This document shows positions 8,439 to 16,912 of a stretch of DNA of 64,000 nucleotides, in pieces (position 1 is the stretch's first letter; the number at the start of each line of letters is the position of its first letter). This DNA comes from Aliirhizobium smilacinae. GTDB taxonomy: Bacteria > Pseudomonadota > Alphaproteobacteria > Rhizobiales > Rhizobiaceae. The notes under the pieces were generated by a model. That model was not told the DNA's origin, did no database searches, and worked only from the letters and a program-made list of their open reading frames with translations. A program made the translations under genes and the position numbers. The stretch spans positions 338,510 through 402,509 of the forward strand of contig NZ_VDMN01000005.1 in the NCBI RefSeq assembly GCF_006335145.1, read 5' to 3'.

Positions 8439-9920
8439 TCAATCGGCTTTCTTGATGCCGCCGGCGAAAAACTGTGCGTTCAGGCCGTTGAGCGGATAAC
8501 CGGTAACCGACTTTGCCGACACCACGATCTGCGGATAGAGGTAAAGCCAGTTGCTGGCCGCATCCTCGGCAATGATCGTGTTGGCTTCCTTCAGCTTGGT
8601 TGTCTGGTCGTCGGTCGTGGTGCTGGCCTCGGCCTGCTTGATCAGGTCGACGACTTTTGGGTTGTTGTAACCCCAGTAGAAGTCGGGATTGCCATAAAAC
8701 ACGATGTCCCGGTGGTTTACGTGCTCTTGCAGGGTCGCCTGGAAATCATGCGCCTTGTAGACTTTCGAATACCATTCGTTGGCGGTGATGACGTTGATGT
8801 TGACCTTGACGCCGATCTTGGCGAGTTCGCCCTGCAGGAATTGCGCGGCGATCGGGTGCGGATCGTAATTCGGCGTGTCGATGGTGAAGGAGAAACCATC
8901 CTGGTAACCGGCCTCCTTCAAAAGCGCCTTGGCGCTTTCGACGTCATAGCCATCGGTCTTGGTCAGGTCGATGAACCACGGGTCGGTCGGCGGCACCATG
9001 GAGCCGATCAGCGTGCCGTAATCGCCCCACACGGCTTTCAGCAGTTTTGCATCGTCCACCGCGCGGGCCAGCGCCTTGCGAACCTTGACGTTGTCGAACG
9101 GCGCGACGCGATCGTTATAAGCCAGAAGCAGCTTGGTGGTCGACTTGCCCTCCGCGACCGTGAAGTCGGCATTGTCCTTGAATTGGGCAAGCGAATCCGG
9201 GCTCTGCACGGAGGTGATGATATCGACGGATCCGGTCAGAAGCGCGTTGTTGAGGGCGGTCGCCTCGGTGAAATACTGAAAGACGACGTCGCCATTGCTT
9301 GGCTTCTGGCCCCAATAGCCGTCGAACCGGGTCAGCGCCAGCGACGAACCGCGACGCCAGTCTGCCAGCTCATAAGGTCCGGTACCGTCTTCGGTCGCGG
9401 TCAGATTGGTGGCGGTATCGTTGATGATCCAGACATAGCTGAGATTGTAGGGCAGGGAGATGGAACGCGACGACAGCTTGATAACGACGGTCGCATCATC
9501 CGGCGTCTCGATGCCGGCGATCGGCTTCAGGCTGTTCTTGCGCGAGCTTTTCGATTCCGCTGAAGTGACGCGTTCGATCGAGAATTTCACATCCTTGGAG
9601 GTCAGCGGCTCACCGGAATGGAATTTTACACTCGGCTGCAGGGTGAATGTGTAAGTCAAGCCGTCGTCGCTGACCTTGAAATCCTTGGCCAGAACCGGTT
9701 CAACTTCGCCTGAATCGGCAAGACGGAAGAGCCCTTCGTAGACATTGTTGTTGAAGGCCTCGTTGATACCCTGGCCGGCGCCGGCCGTGTTGTCGAGGTT
9801 CTGCGGCTCGTAGAGCGACCCGATATTGATCGTGGCGTCCGCATCGAAATCCGCAGCCAGTGCAGATCCGGCGGCCAGCGCGCCGATAAGGATCGCTGCA
9901 AGTGCTGTGCGAGCACGCAT
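8439..9920 (-). CDS. Peptide-type ABC transporter, substrate-binding protein (family 5)
   Basis: First gene of the peptide-type importer operon, 493 residues, exported to the periplasm. I chose the ATG at 9920 because GGAGAG precedes it at good spacing and it gives a clean signal peptide (ALAAILIGALAAGSALAA, cleavage before DFDADATINIG). An in-frame ATG at 9986 would add 22 hydrophilic residues ahead of that signal. The mature protein has the family 5 motif around FNNNVYEGLFRLADSG and the usual SKDVKFSIERV region. A haem-, opine- or peptide-type ligand cannot be told apart. It is transcribed divergently from an M24 peptidase gene. Confidence 0.88.
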   Translation of the reverse strand: MRARTALAAILIGALAAGSALAADFDADATINIGSLYEPQNLDNTAGAGQGINEAFNNNVYEGLFRLADSGEVEPVLAKDFKVSDDGLTYTFTLQPSVKFHSGEPLTSKDVKFSIERVTSAESKSSRKNSLKPIAGIETPDDATVVIKLSSRSISLPYNLSYVWIINDTATNLTATEDGTGPYELADWRRGSSLALTRFDGYWGQKPSNGDVVFQYFTEATALNNALLTGSVDIITSVQSPDSLAQFKDNADFTVAEGKSTTKLLLAYNDRVAPFDNVKVRKALARAVDDAKLLKAVWGDYGTLIGSMVPPTDPWFIDLTKTDGYDVESAKALLKEAGYQDGFSFTIDTPNYDPHPIAAQFLQGELAKIGVKVNINVITANEWYSKVYKAHDFQATLQEHVNHRDIVFYGNPDFYWGYNNPKVVDLIKQAEASTTTDDQTTKLKEANTIIAEDAASNWLYLYPQIVVSAKSVTGYPLNGLNAQFFAGGIKKAD

Positions 9921-10115
9921 TTGTCTGCTCTCCAGGGTTGAGCCCGTACGGGTCGTCAAACCACTCATCTTGAAACTCCAATTCACCGGCCATTCCGGCC
10001 ATCACACATGTTGCGAAGAATAGCCTAGTACCGATTCATCGGAAGGGCGGCGAGGGCAAAAAAATGAACTTGAAGAGAATGCGCTGCTCCGCCAGAGGAG
10101 GCACTGAAGAATTTT

Positions 10116-10131
10116 GTTCCAGCGCTGGAAC
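10116..10131. promoter_or_regulatory. 16-bp perfect palindrome in a divergent promoter region
   Basis: GTTCCAGCGCTGGAAC is a perfect inverted repeat between the divergent binding-protein (start 9920) and M24 peptidase (start 10185) genes. Position and symmetry suggest an operator controlling one or both. A second, imperfect repeat (CCGAT-TC-ATCGG, 10031-10042) lies nearer the transporter. The cognate regulator is not obvious; the nearest regulator gene is the IclR at 11459-12247. Confidence 0.55.
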
Positions 10132-10184
10132 TTCGCCATCACTCCGATTAAGTCCTTCACACAGATCATGGATTGGAACAGACA

Positions 10185-11417
10185 ATGAGTGATATCGACA
10201 GGCAGCGGGCAAACCGTCTGATGACTGACGCCGGCATCGACGCGCTTGTGCTTTTCCAGCCGGAAGCTTTTCGTTACGCTGTCGGCGCGCCGGCCGGCGT
10301 CGCTACCATGTGGGGCCGGGCAGGGGCTGCGGTTGCACTCGTGCCGGCGCAGGTGGATGCCGATCTTGCAGCTGTGGTCAGCGATCATGCCGCCGCCACC
10401 GTGCGACGCTTGGCACCCGAAGTTGATGTACGCACCCATCGCATATGGATCGATATGCTCGACGTGACAGGCGCCGAAACGGTGACGCAGATCGACGACG
10501 CCTATCGGCGTTTCGACCTTGGTGGGCCGCGCCCCGAAACATTCGACAGGTCTGCAGTCTTCCGCCTTCTGTGCGAACTTCTTCACGATCGTGGTCTTTC
10601 GAAAGCGCGCATCGGCGTCGATCTCGAATTCATGCCCGCGGCCGATTTCGAGGCTTTGAAAACTGCGCTGCCAGAGACCGAATGGCTGGATGGTTCGACG
10701 GTGTTGCGGCGTTTGCGGGCGGTAAAAACTCCGCTCGAAATAGAACGCCTGCGCCGTGCCTCCCAAGCTGCGGAAGCGGGCTTGAGATATATGGCGCAGG
10801 CAATCAGGCCGGGTGTGTCGCTTCCAGCGCTTTCGGCCGCATGGAAGGCCGGCGCGCAGTCCGCGGCCGCCGAGGGCAGTTTTTCTCTCAGCGGTCATTG
10901 GGATTACATTTCGGTCGGGGCAGACCTTTCCGATATGGCGGCGCTTGTAACGCCAGGCGCGCTTATCAAAGCGGATGTCGGAACGCTCGTAGAGGACTAT
11001 TCTTCCGATGGTGCGCGCACATTCACGTTTGGTCGAACATCAGGTCTTGCGACCGAGGTCTTCAAGGCCCTCGAGAGCGCATTTGAGGCCGGGCTAGAAC
11101 AGATTCGCCCCGGAAATACCTTTGGCGCAATCCATGCCGCCATGTTGCAATCGATGCGCAAGGACGGCTTTGGCGAATATTATCGCGGCCATTTCGGTCA
11201 TTCGGTCGGTGGTAGCGTCGGTATCGAGGAATGGCCGTTCTTTTCAGCCGACAATCCGGAAGTCATCGAGGCGAACATGGTCGTTGCGCTGGAAGCGCCG
11301 TTCTATGGTCAGGGGCTCGGCGCGCTGATGATCGAGGACCAGTTTCTTGTCACGGCCGATGGCGTCGAGTGCATGAACAGTCTGCCGCGCAGATTAGTCG
11401 ATGTATCCGAGGCTTGA
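10185..11417 (+). CDS. M24 family metallopeptidase (Xaa-Pro peptidase-like)
   Basis: A pita-bread-fold metallopeptidase of about 410 residues with an N-terminal creatinase/prolidase domain. All five expected metal ligands can be placed: Asp in ADVGTLVED, Asp in SSDGARTF, His in GHFGHSVGG, Glu in VALEAPFY and Glu in LMIEDQFLVT. Members remove N-terminal residues before proline, cleave Xaa-Pro dipeptides, or hydrolyse creatine-like amides. I use the ATG at 10185, with TTGGAA just upstream; an in-frame TTG at 10173 would add four residues. There is no signal peptide, so it probably hydrolyses the compound imported by the divergent peptide-type transporter. Confidence 0.85.
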   Translation: MSDIDRQRANRLMTDAGIDALVLFQPEAFRYAVGAPAGVATMWGRAGAAVALVPAQVDADLAAVVSDHAAATVRRLAPEVDVRTHRIWIDMLDVTGAETVTQIDDAYRRFDLGGPRPETFDRSAVFRLLCELLHDRGLSKARIGVDLEFMPAADFEALKTALPETEWLDGSTVLRRLRAVKTPLEIERLRRASQAAEAGLRYMAQAIRPGVSLPALSAAWKAGAQSAAAEGSFSLSGHWDYISVGADLSDMAALVTPGALIKADVGTLVEDYSSDGARTFTFGRTSGLATEVFKALESAFEAGLEQIRPGNTFGAIHAAMLQSMRKDGFGEYYRGHFGHSVGGSVGIEEWPFFSADNPEVIEANMVVALEAPFYGQGLGALMIEDQFLVTADGVECMNSLPRRLVDVSEA

Positions 11418-11458
11418 GGCCGGTGCATCAGTAATGTCACACTTCAAATGCTGCTGGA

Positions 11459-12247
11459 TCAGCCGCTGAAGCCAAGGCTTTTCGAGGCCATCTGCCCGGC
11501 TTCCAGCAGGATCCGCACATAAGTGGATTTGCGCGCCGGATCGAAACGGAACAGCGGGAACGAAATGCTGATCGCTGCGATCGACTTCCCAAGGTGGTCG
11601 CGGATCGGCACGGCCATACAGCGCACACCCACTTCGCTTTCCTCCAATTCTTCCGAGTAACCGTCCTCGCGGACACGGATCAATTGTTCGCGCAGCGTCT
11701 CAACGTCCGTGATCGTTTTCGGCGCCAGCTTCTCGAACGTCATTTTCGATAGGCGGTCGGCGATCTCTGTTTCATCGCGATAGGCCAGAAGCGCCTTGCC
11801 AAGGGAGGTACTGTGCAGCGGGTTACGTTTGCCGAGCGGCGAGTTCATCGAAAGGCTGTAGGCACTGTCGTATTTATGGATGTATGCGACGCGCTGTTCT
11901 CGTTCGTCCATCACGCCGAGATTGATGGACTCGCCGGTCTCGCGTGAAAGCATGCCCATGGCGCGGTCGGCTACCTGCAGCAGATGTGTCTGTCCGCGTA
12001 GCGTGCGCGCACCCAGCCCGAACAGTTTCAGTGTCAGCCGGTATTTTTCAGTTTCTTCCTCCTGCTCGGCATAACCAAGATCGACCATGGTCTGCAACAA
12101 TCTGTGCGTGGTGGCCTTGGAGGTCATGGCTCTCTGCGCAATATCGCCGAGACTCGAGCGACCTTCTTCCGCCAGCGTTTCGAGCACCGAAAAGACTTTA
12201 AGGACCGCAGCGACATTGTCTGATTTATTGCGAGAAGCGTCGGACAT
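11459..12247 (-). CDS. IclR family transcriptional regulator (KdgR-like)
   Basis: A 262-residue regulator with an N-terminal winged helix-turn-helix (residues about 12-75; recognition helix near SKATTHRLLQTMVDLGYAEQ) and a C-terminal IclR effector domain (GESINLGVMDEREQRVAYIH, then LHSTSLGKALLAY). The ATG at 12247 is preceded by GGAG at eight bases; an in-frame TTG would add four residues. It is divergent from an operon for pectin-derived sugars, and IclR proteins of the KdgR group repress such genes until a pectin-breakdown intermediate binds. Local control of the 12507-19342 operon is therefore likely. Confidence 0.88.
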   Translation of the reverse strand: MSDASRNKSDNVAAVLKVFSVLETLAEEGRSSLGDIAQRAMTSKATTHRLLQTMVDLGYAEQEEETEKYRLTLKLFGLGARTLRGQTHLLQVADRAMGMLSRETGESINLGVMDEREQRVAYIHKYDSAYSLSMNSPLGKRNPLHSTSLGKALLAYRDETEIADRLSKMTFEKLAPKTITDVETLREQLIRVREDGYSEELEESEVGVRCMAVPIRDHLGKSIAAISISFPLFRFDPARKSTYVRILLEAGQMASKSLGFSG

Positions 12248-12265
12248 CGGTAACTCCAAAAAAAT

Positions 12266-12278
12266 AGAATTGCATTCT
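12266..12278. promoter_or_regulatory. Candidate operator near the IclR gene
   Basis: AGAAT-TGC-ATTCT is a short perfect inverted repeat 18 bases upstream of the IclR start codon, a typical place for autoregulation. It resembles no fixed consensus that I can name. Confidence 0.35.
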
Positions 12279-12427
12279 GAAAATATTGTCGCGCGTTGTC
12301 AAGTCGCGTCAAATATCTAGAAAAACTCGACAAATTCGGCTAAAACGCTTTGTTCTTGCCGTTTGAAAGGTTTGGTGCGATAAAATTTGAGCACCCATTG
12401 CATTCCATTTTTTTGTATGCTTCCTTC

Positions 12428-12443
12428 ATTTCAAGAATGAAAT
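12428..12443. promoter_or_regulatory. Candidate IclR-type operator in front of the GH105 operon
   Basis: ATTTCA-AGAA-TGAAAT is a perfect 6-bp inverted repeat about 65 bases upstream of the GH105 start, in the divergent region shared with the IclR gene. It is AT-rich and even-spaced, as many IclR-family sites are. Confidence 0.4.
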
Positions 12444-12506
12444 CGTGTTCCGATTTCGCGTTCGGGCAAGGAGGCCCGGCGGCACTGGAGGGAAGTGGCT
12501 TTGACT

Positions 12507-13625
12507 ATGCATGCGCTCCTGCGGCAGAAGAGTTTTGTGGCGCCCAAACAAGAAGTTGTGGGTCTTATCCAGCGGCTTGCCGACAATCTCGTCGCCATTG
12601 AGGACAAGACGGGCGAATTTCTGCTGCGCCTGGAAGACGGCCGGGTGATCGACACCAAGGGCTGGGCTGGTTGGGAATGGACCCACGGGATCGGACTTTA
12701 CGGCCTCTTCAATTACTGGCAGCAGACCGGCGATCAGAAGGCGCTCGACATTATTACATCGTGGTTCGATCAGCGTCTTGCTGAAGGCACTCCGACCAAG
12801 AACGTCAACACTGTCTGCCCGTTCCTGACGCTTGCATGCCTATATGAGCTCAACCCCAATCCCGCCTGGAAGCCTTATCTGGAAACCTGGGCGGAATGGG
12901 TGATGCATGAGATGCCGCGTACGAGCGAAGGTGGCATTCAGCACATCGTTTATAATAACGTCAATTATCAGCAGATGTGGGATGACACGCTGATGATGAG
13001 CGTCATGCCGCTCGCCAAAATCGGCCTGCTGCTCAATCGGCCGGATTATGTGGAAGAGGCGAAATACCAGTTCCTCATTCACACCCAGTATCTTGCCGAT
13101 CGGAAGACCGGTCTCTGGTTCCATGGCTGGACCTTCGAGGACAAGCATAATTTTGCAGAGGCGCTGTGGGCGCGTGGCAATTCCTGGATCACCATTGCCA
13201 TTCCGGAATTTCTCGATCTGCTCGACCTGCCGGAAGGCGATGCATTCCGCCGCCATCTGATTTCGACCCTGAAGCGCCAGGCGGAAACGCTTGCAGAGCA
13301 CCAGTCGTCATCTGGTCTGTGGCACACGCTGATCAATGATCCGCAGAGCTATGTGGAATCCTCGGCGGCTGCCGGTTTCGGCTACGGGTTGATGAAGGCC
13401 GTGCGCAAGCGTTACCTCGGACCGGAATATTTGGCCGTCGCGGAGCGCGCCGTGCAGGGCGTGATCGGCCATATCGATGCGGCCGGTGAATTGCAAAATA
13501 CCTCCTTCGGCACGGCCATGGGGGCGGATCTCGATTATTACCGCCAGATAAAGCTGACGGCGATGCCGTATGGGCAGGCGATGGCGATCCTCTGCCTGTC
13601 GGAATATCTTCGTTCCTACATTTAA
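12507..13625 (+). CDS. Glycoside hydrolase family 105 (unsaturated galacturonyl/rhamnogalacturonyl hydrolase)
   Basis: A cytoplasmic enzyme of about 372 residues that removes the unsaturated uronic acid left at the non-reducing end of pectin fragments by lyases. Family features are GWAGWEWTHGIGLYGL near the N-terminus and MWDDTLMMSVMPLAKIG, whose aspartate corresponds to the general acid of YteR-type enzymes; the C-terminal QLKLTAMPYGQAM-like stretch (IKLTAMPYGQAMAIL) also fits. There is no signal peptide, so the substrate is imported first. The start is uncertain: GTG 12495, TTG 12501 and ATG 12507 all follow GGAGGG. It heads a six-gene operon. Confidence 0.85.
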   Translation: MHALLRQKSFVAPKQEVVGLIQRLADNLVAIEDKTGEFLLRLEDGRVIDTKGWAGWEWTHGIGLYGLFNYWQQTGDQKALDIITSWFDQRLAEGTPTKNVNTVCPFLTLACLYELNPNPAWKPYLETWAEWVMHEMPRTSEGGIQHIVYNNVNYQQMWDDTLMMSVMPLAKIGLLLNRPDYVEEAKYQFLIHTQYLADRKTGLWFHGWTFEDKHNFAEALWARGNSWITIAIPEFLDLLDLPEGDAFRRHLISTLKRQAETLAEHQSSSGLWHTLINDPQSYVESSAAAGFGYGLMKAVRKRYLGPEYLAVAERAVQGVIGHIDAAGELQNTSFGTAMGADLDYYRQIKLTAMPYGQAMAILCLSEYLRSYI

Positions 13626-13721
13626 CGACCCACCCGGTTTTGCCGGGAATTTTATGACCTTGTCATACGTCCGGCGCTGGCGCCGGACCGGTGGACGCTG
13701 TCCTTTTAGGAGGAGGAAAGC

Positions 13722-15116
13722 ATGTCTTCGCAATCTGTTTCTGAAATTACATTAGCTTATATCGGTGGCGGTTCGCTGAACTGGGCCCAGGTGCTGATGG
13801 CCGATCTCGTGCATGACCGCACGGTTGCCGGTGAAATCCGTCTGTTCGACCTCAATCTGGAGGCTGCAAAGCGTAATGCCGCGATCGGCAATCGCCTCTC
13901 CGAAGCCCACGGGCTTTCGATCCGCTACACGGCAAGCGAGACAATCGCTTCGGCGCTAAGGGGAGTGGATTTTGTCGTCGTATCGATCCTACCGGGTTCG
14001 TTCGATGATATGGCCAAGGATATTGAACTACCGGAATCCGAGGGCATCATCCAGTCGGTGGGTGACACGGTCGGGCCGGGTGGCCTGGTGCGCGCCATGC
14101 GGGCAATCCCGGCCATGGCGGAAATCGCTGAAGCTATCCGGACTTATGCGCCCAAGGCCTATGTCTGCAATCTCACAAACCCGATGTCGGTGTTGACCGG
14201 CGCACTTTACGCAGCCTTTCCCGAAATCAGGGCCTGGGGCGAGTGCCATGAGGTCACCAAACTGCGCCACATCATAGCCTGGCTTGCCAATCGTGCGGAA
14301 GGTTCGATCCGCTACGACTTTCGTGACGTGCAGGCCAATGTTCTAGGCATCAACCATTTCACCTGGGTCGATCGCGCCTTTGTGGGCGGCCGTGACTGGT
14401 TGCCGGACTATCTGAGTTTCGCTGCAGAAAACCGCGCGAAAGGATGGAGGGCCGTGCCACTCGATCCGGCTGATGAATTCCAGCGCTATTTCGAGGATGT
14501 CAACCGGGTCAAGTTCGATCTCGCGGCGCGCTTCGGCATCGCCGCGGCGGCAGGTGATCGGCATCTTGCCGAATTTCTACCGTCGAGCTGGTATCTCGGC
14601 CACGCTGGAGAATGGGGCTTTGGCCTCACGCCTGTGGACTGGCGCCGTCGCGACCAGGCGAAGCGCCGGGAAGATGCACGTACAGCAGAAACCGCCAGCG
14701 AGGTACCGCCGCTGCGAGCCGTATCCGAAGAGGCTCTTGTGGGGCAGATCCGGGCACTGACACGCGGCGAAACGCTGATCGTCAATGCCAATATGCCCAA
14801 TACCGGGCAGATGGAAGGATTTGCGCCGGGTACAATCGTCGAGACCAATGTGCTGTTCTCCGGTCATGGCGTGCGCCCGATCCATGCCGGCCGTTTGCCG
14901 GCCGCCGTTGAGGCTTTGGTTAAGCCGCATGCGGAACGCCAGAACGCAGTGCTGAAAGCGGTGCTCGCCAGTGATGGCGCGACGCTCGAAGGCCTGTTCC
15001 TCTCCGATCCGTTGGTTGTTCCGCTGGGGCAGGACCGTGCCGCAAAACTGTTCCGAGCCATGGTTGCCGCAACTGCCGGGCGCCTGCCGGAGAACCTCAG
15101 GAGGCTATCTGCATGA
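13722..15116 (+). CDS. Glycoside hydrolase family 4 (alpha-galacturonidase/alpha-glucosidase type)
   Basis: An NAD- and manganese-dependent glycosidase of 464 residues. The N-terminal AYIGGGSLNWAQVLMADL is the Rossmann NAD-binding loop; NLTNPMSVLTGAL contacts the cofactor and sugar; the metal-binding Cys-His pair appears as GECHEV and the later His as GINHFTW. Family 4 enzymes act by a redox elimination mechanism. Some members are alpha-galacturonidases, and the adjacent GH105 and Tog-like transporter make that a reasonable guess here. AGGAGGAGG stands just ahead of the ATG. The stop overlaps the next permease start (ATGA). Confidence 0.87.
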   Translation: MSSQSVSEITLAYIGGGSLNWAQVLMADLVHDRTVAGEIRLFDLNLEAAKRNAAIGNRLSEAHGLSIRYTASETIASALRGVDFVVVSILPGSFDDMAKDIELPESEGIIQSVGDTVGPGGLVRAMRAIPAMAEIAEAIRTYAPKAYVCNLTNPMSVLTGALYAAFPEIRAWGECHEVTKLRHIIAWLANRAEGSIRYDFRDVQANVLGINHFTWVDRAFVGGRDWLPDYLSFAAENRAKGWRAVPLDPADEFQRYFEDVNRVKFDLAARFGIAAAAGDRHLAEFLPSSWYLGHAGEWGFGLTPVDWRRRDQAKRREDARTAETASEVPPLRAVSEEALVGQIRALTRGETLIVNANMPNTGQMEGFAPGTIVETNVLFSGHGVRPIHAGRLPAAVEALVKPHAERQNAVLKAVLASDGATLEGLFLSDPLVVPLGQDRAAKLFRAMVAATAGRLPENLRRLSA

Positions 15117-15997
15117 GTGGCGACAGTCGACTTCTCGGCTTCTGGTACGTTCTACCGTACCTGATCGGCCTCTTGGTCTTCACGGCCATACCATTCCTCG
15201 GATCGCTCTATCTGTCGTTTACCGATTACCGGCTGATGCAGGGAATGGATTTTGTCGGACTGCAAAATTACACCGACATTCTGACGAGCGACCGCACGTT
15301 TGCCCGCTCGTTCAAGGTGACGATGCTCTTTGTGGCGCTGACCGTGCCGTTGAAACTCGCGTTCGCGCTTTTTATCGCCAGTATCCTTAACGCCAAGCTC
15401 AAGGGCATCGGTTTTTTCCGCACCGCCTATTATGTGCCTTCCATTCTTGGTGGCTCGATCGCCGTCGCGGTTTTGTGGCGCTACATGTTTGCCGATGTTG
15501 GCATGGTCAACATGGTTTTGACTGGACTAGGTTTCAAAGCCATCAACTGGTTCGGCAATCCCGGCACTGCACTGTTCACCATCACGCTTCTGCGTCTTTG
15601 GCAGTTCGGTTCGGCCATGGTCATCTTTCTCGCTGCACTTCAGTCGATCGACAAGTCACTCTACGAGGCCGCGGCCATCGACGGCGCAAAACCCTGGCGA
15701 GCCTTCTTCGCCGTCACCCTGCCGCTTCTGACGCCTGTGATCTTCTTCAACCTGATCATGCAGATGGTTCAAGCCTTCCAGGAGTTCAACGGACCTTATG
15801 TGATCACCAGCGGCGGCCCGCTGAAGTCCACCTATCTGCTGCCGCTTTACATCTATGAAATGGCCTTCAAGAAATTCGACATGGGTTATGCCTCCGCCAT
15901 CGCCTGGGTGCTGTTCACAGTTATCATGGCGTTGACGCTGATCGCCTTCTGGTCGTCGAAATACTGGGTCTATTACGCCGGCGACAAGAGGAGCTGA
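15113..15997 (+). CDS. Sugar ABC transporter permease (MalF/UgpA type, TogM-like)
   Basis: Inner-membrane permease of a carbohydrate uptake family 1 transporter, 294 residues with six predicted helices. The opening LLGFWYVLPYLIGLLVFTAIPF and the EAA loop EAAAIDGAKPWRAFFAVTLP are characteristic. It overlaps the GH4 gene by four bases and lies two bases upstream of the second permease, so the sugar hydrolases and transporter are one unit. Specificity for oligogalacturonides or rhamnogalacturonides is inferred from those neighbours. Confidence 0.88.
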   Translation: MSGDSRLLGFWYVLPYLIGLLVFTAIPFLGSLYLSFTDYRLMQGMDFVGLQNYTDILTSDRTFARSFKVTMLFVALTVPLKLAFALFIASILNAKLKGIGFFRTAYYVPSILGGSIAVAVLWRYMFADVGMVNMVLTGLGFKAINWFGNPGTALFTITLLRLWQFGSAMVIFLAALQSIDKSLYEAAAIDGAKPWRAFFAVTLPLLTPVIFFNLIMQMVQAFQEFNGPYVITSGGPLKSTYLLPLYIYEMAFKKFDMGYASAIAWVLFTVIMALTLIAFWSSKYWVYYAGDKRS

Positions 15998-15999
15998 CC

Positions 16000-16908
16000 A
16001 TGAGTGACAGTATCATTCACTCCGACGACAAGGCCATCGAAGAGGCCGAACGGTATCTGGCCGCACAGAAGCGCCGTGAAAACATCTCGCTTGCCATCCG
16101 CTATACCATCCTAACGATTGTCGGCCTCATCATGCTTTATCCGTTGATCTGGCTGGTCGGCGCGAGCTTCATGACCAACGAGGAAATTTTTGGCGGCGTC
16201 GGTTTCATGCCCACGAACCCGGTAATGGACGGGTATGCCGAAGGCTGGCAGACCTCGACGCCCTACACGTTCGGCCGCTTCTTCTGGAACACGTTTCTGA
16301 TCATCGCGCCGAAGACAATCTGCACGGTGATTTCGTGCACGGTGGTCGCCTACGGGTTTGCCCGTTTCGACTTTCCCGGCAAGAAGATCCTGTTCGCCGC
16401 CGTGATCGGCACGCTGCTTTTGCCGAACGTGGTTACCCGCATCCCGCAATACATGCTCTTCAACGAACTTGGCTGGCTCGACAGTTACCTGCCGCTCTGG
16501 GTGCCGTCCGCTTTTGCCGGTGATGCCTTCTTCGTCTTCCTGCTGTTGCAGTTCCTGCGGTCCATTCCCCGTGACATGGAAGAAGCGGCACGCGTGGACG
16601 GTGCCACCAGCTTCCAGGCGCTGATCTATGTGGTCGTGCCGATGCTGGTGCCTGCGATGATCTCCGTGGGGCTGTTCCAGTTCATGTGGACCATGGACGA
16701 TTTTCTCGGCCCCTTGATCTACATCTCCTCGGTCGAAAAGTTTCCTGTTTCACTGGCTCTCAAGCTGTCGATCGACACCGCTGAGTCGTTCGAATGGAAC
16801 CGTATCCTTGCCATGTCAGTCCTGACGCTTCTGCCGTCATTGCTGGTGTTCTTCATGTCTCAGAAATACTTCGTCGAAGGCATCTCTGCTGGTGGCGTAA
16901 AGGGTTAA
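16000..16908 (+). CDS. Sugar ABC transporter permease (MalG/UgpE type, TogN-like)
   Basis: Second inner-membrane permease, 302 residues. It starts with a charged cytoplasmic tail of about 35 residues before the first helix (YTILTIVGLIMLYPLIWLVG) and has the EAA loop EAARVDGATSFQALIYVVVP. The ATG follows GAGGAGCTGACC, a strong ribosome site. It forms a heterodimer with the preceding permease. Confidence 0.88.
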   Translation: MSDSIIHSDDKAIEEAERYLAAQKRRENISLAIRYTILTIVGLIMLYPLIWLVGASFMTNEEIFGGVGFMPTNPVMDGYAEGWQTSTPYTFGRFFWNTFLIIAPKTICTVISCTVVAYGFARFDFPGKKILFAAVIGTLLLPNVVTRIPQYMLFNELGWLDSYLPLWVPSAFAGDAFFVFLLLQFLRSIPRDMEEAARVDGATSFQALIYVVVPMLVPAMISVGLFQFMWTMDDFLGPLIYISSVEKFPVSLALKLSIDTAESFEWNRILAMSVLTLLPSLLVFFMSQKYFVEGISAGGVKG

Positions 16909-16912
16909 TCCA

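Noticed and set aside
8712..9563. 283-codon plus-strand frame
   Set aside because: Antisense to the family 5 binding-protein gene; composition typical of the reverse frame of a GC-rich gene.
10002..10898. 298-codon minus-strand frame
   Set aside because: Antisense to the M24 peptidase, whose five metal ligands are all present on the plus strand.
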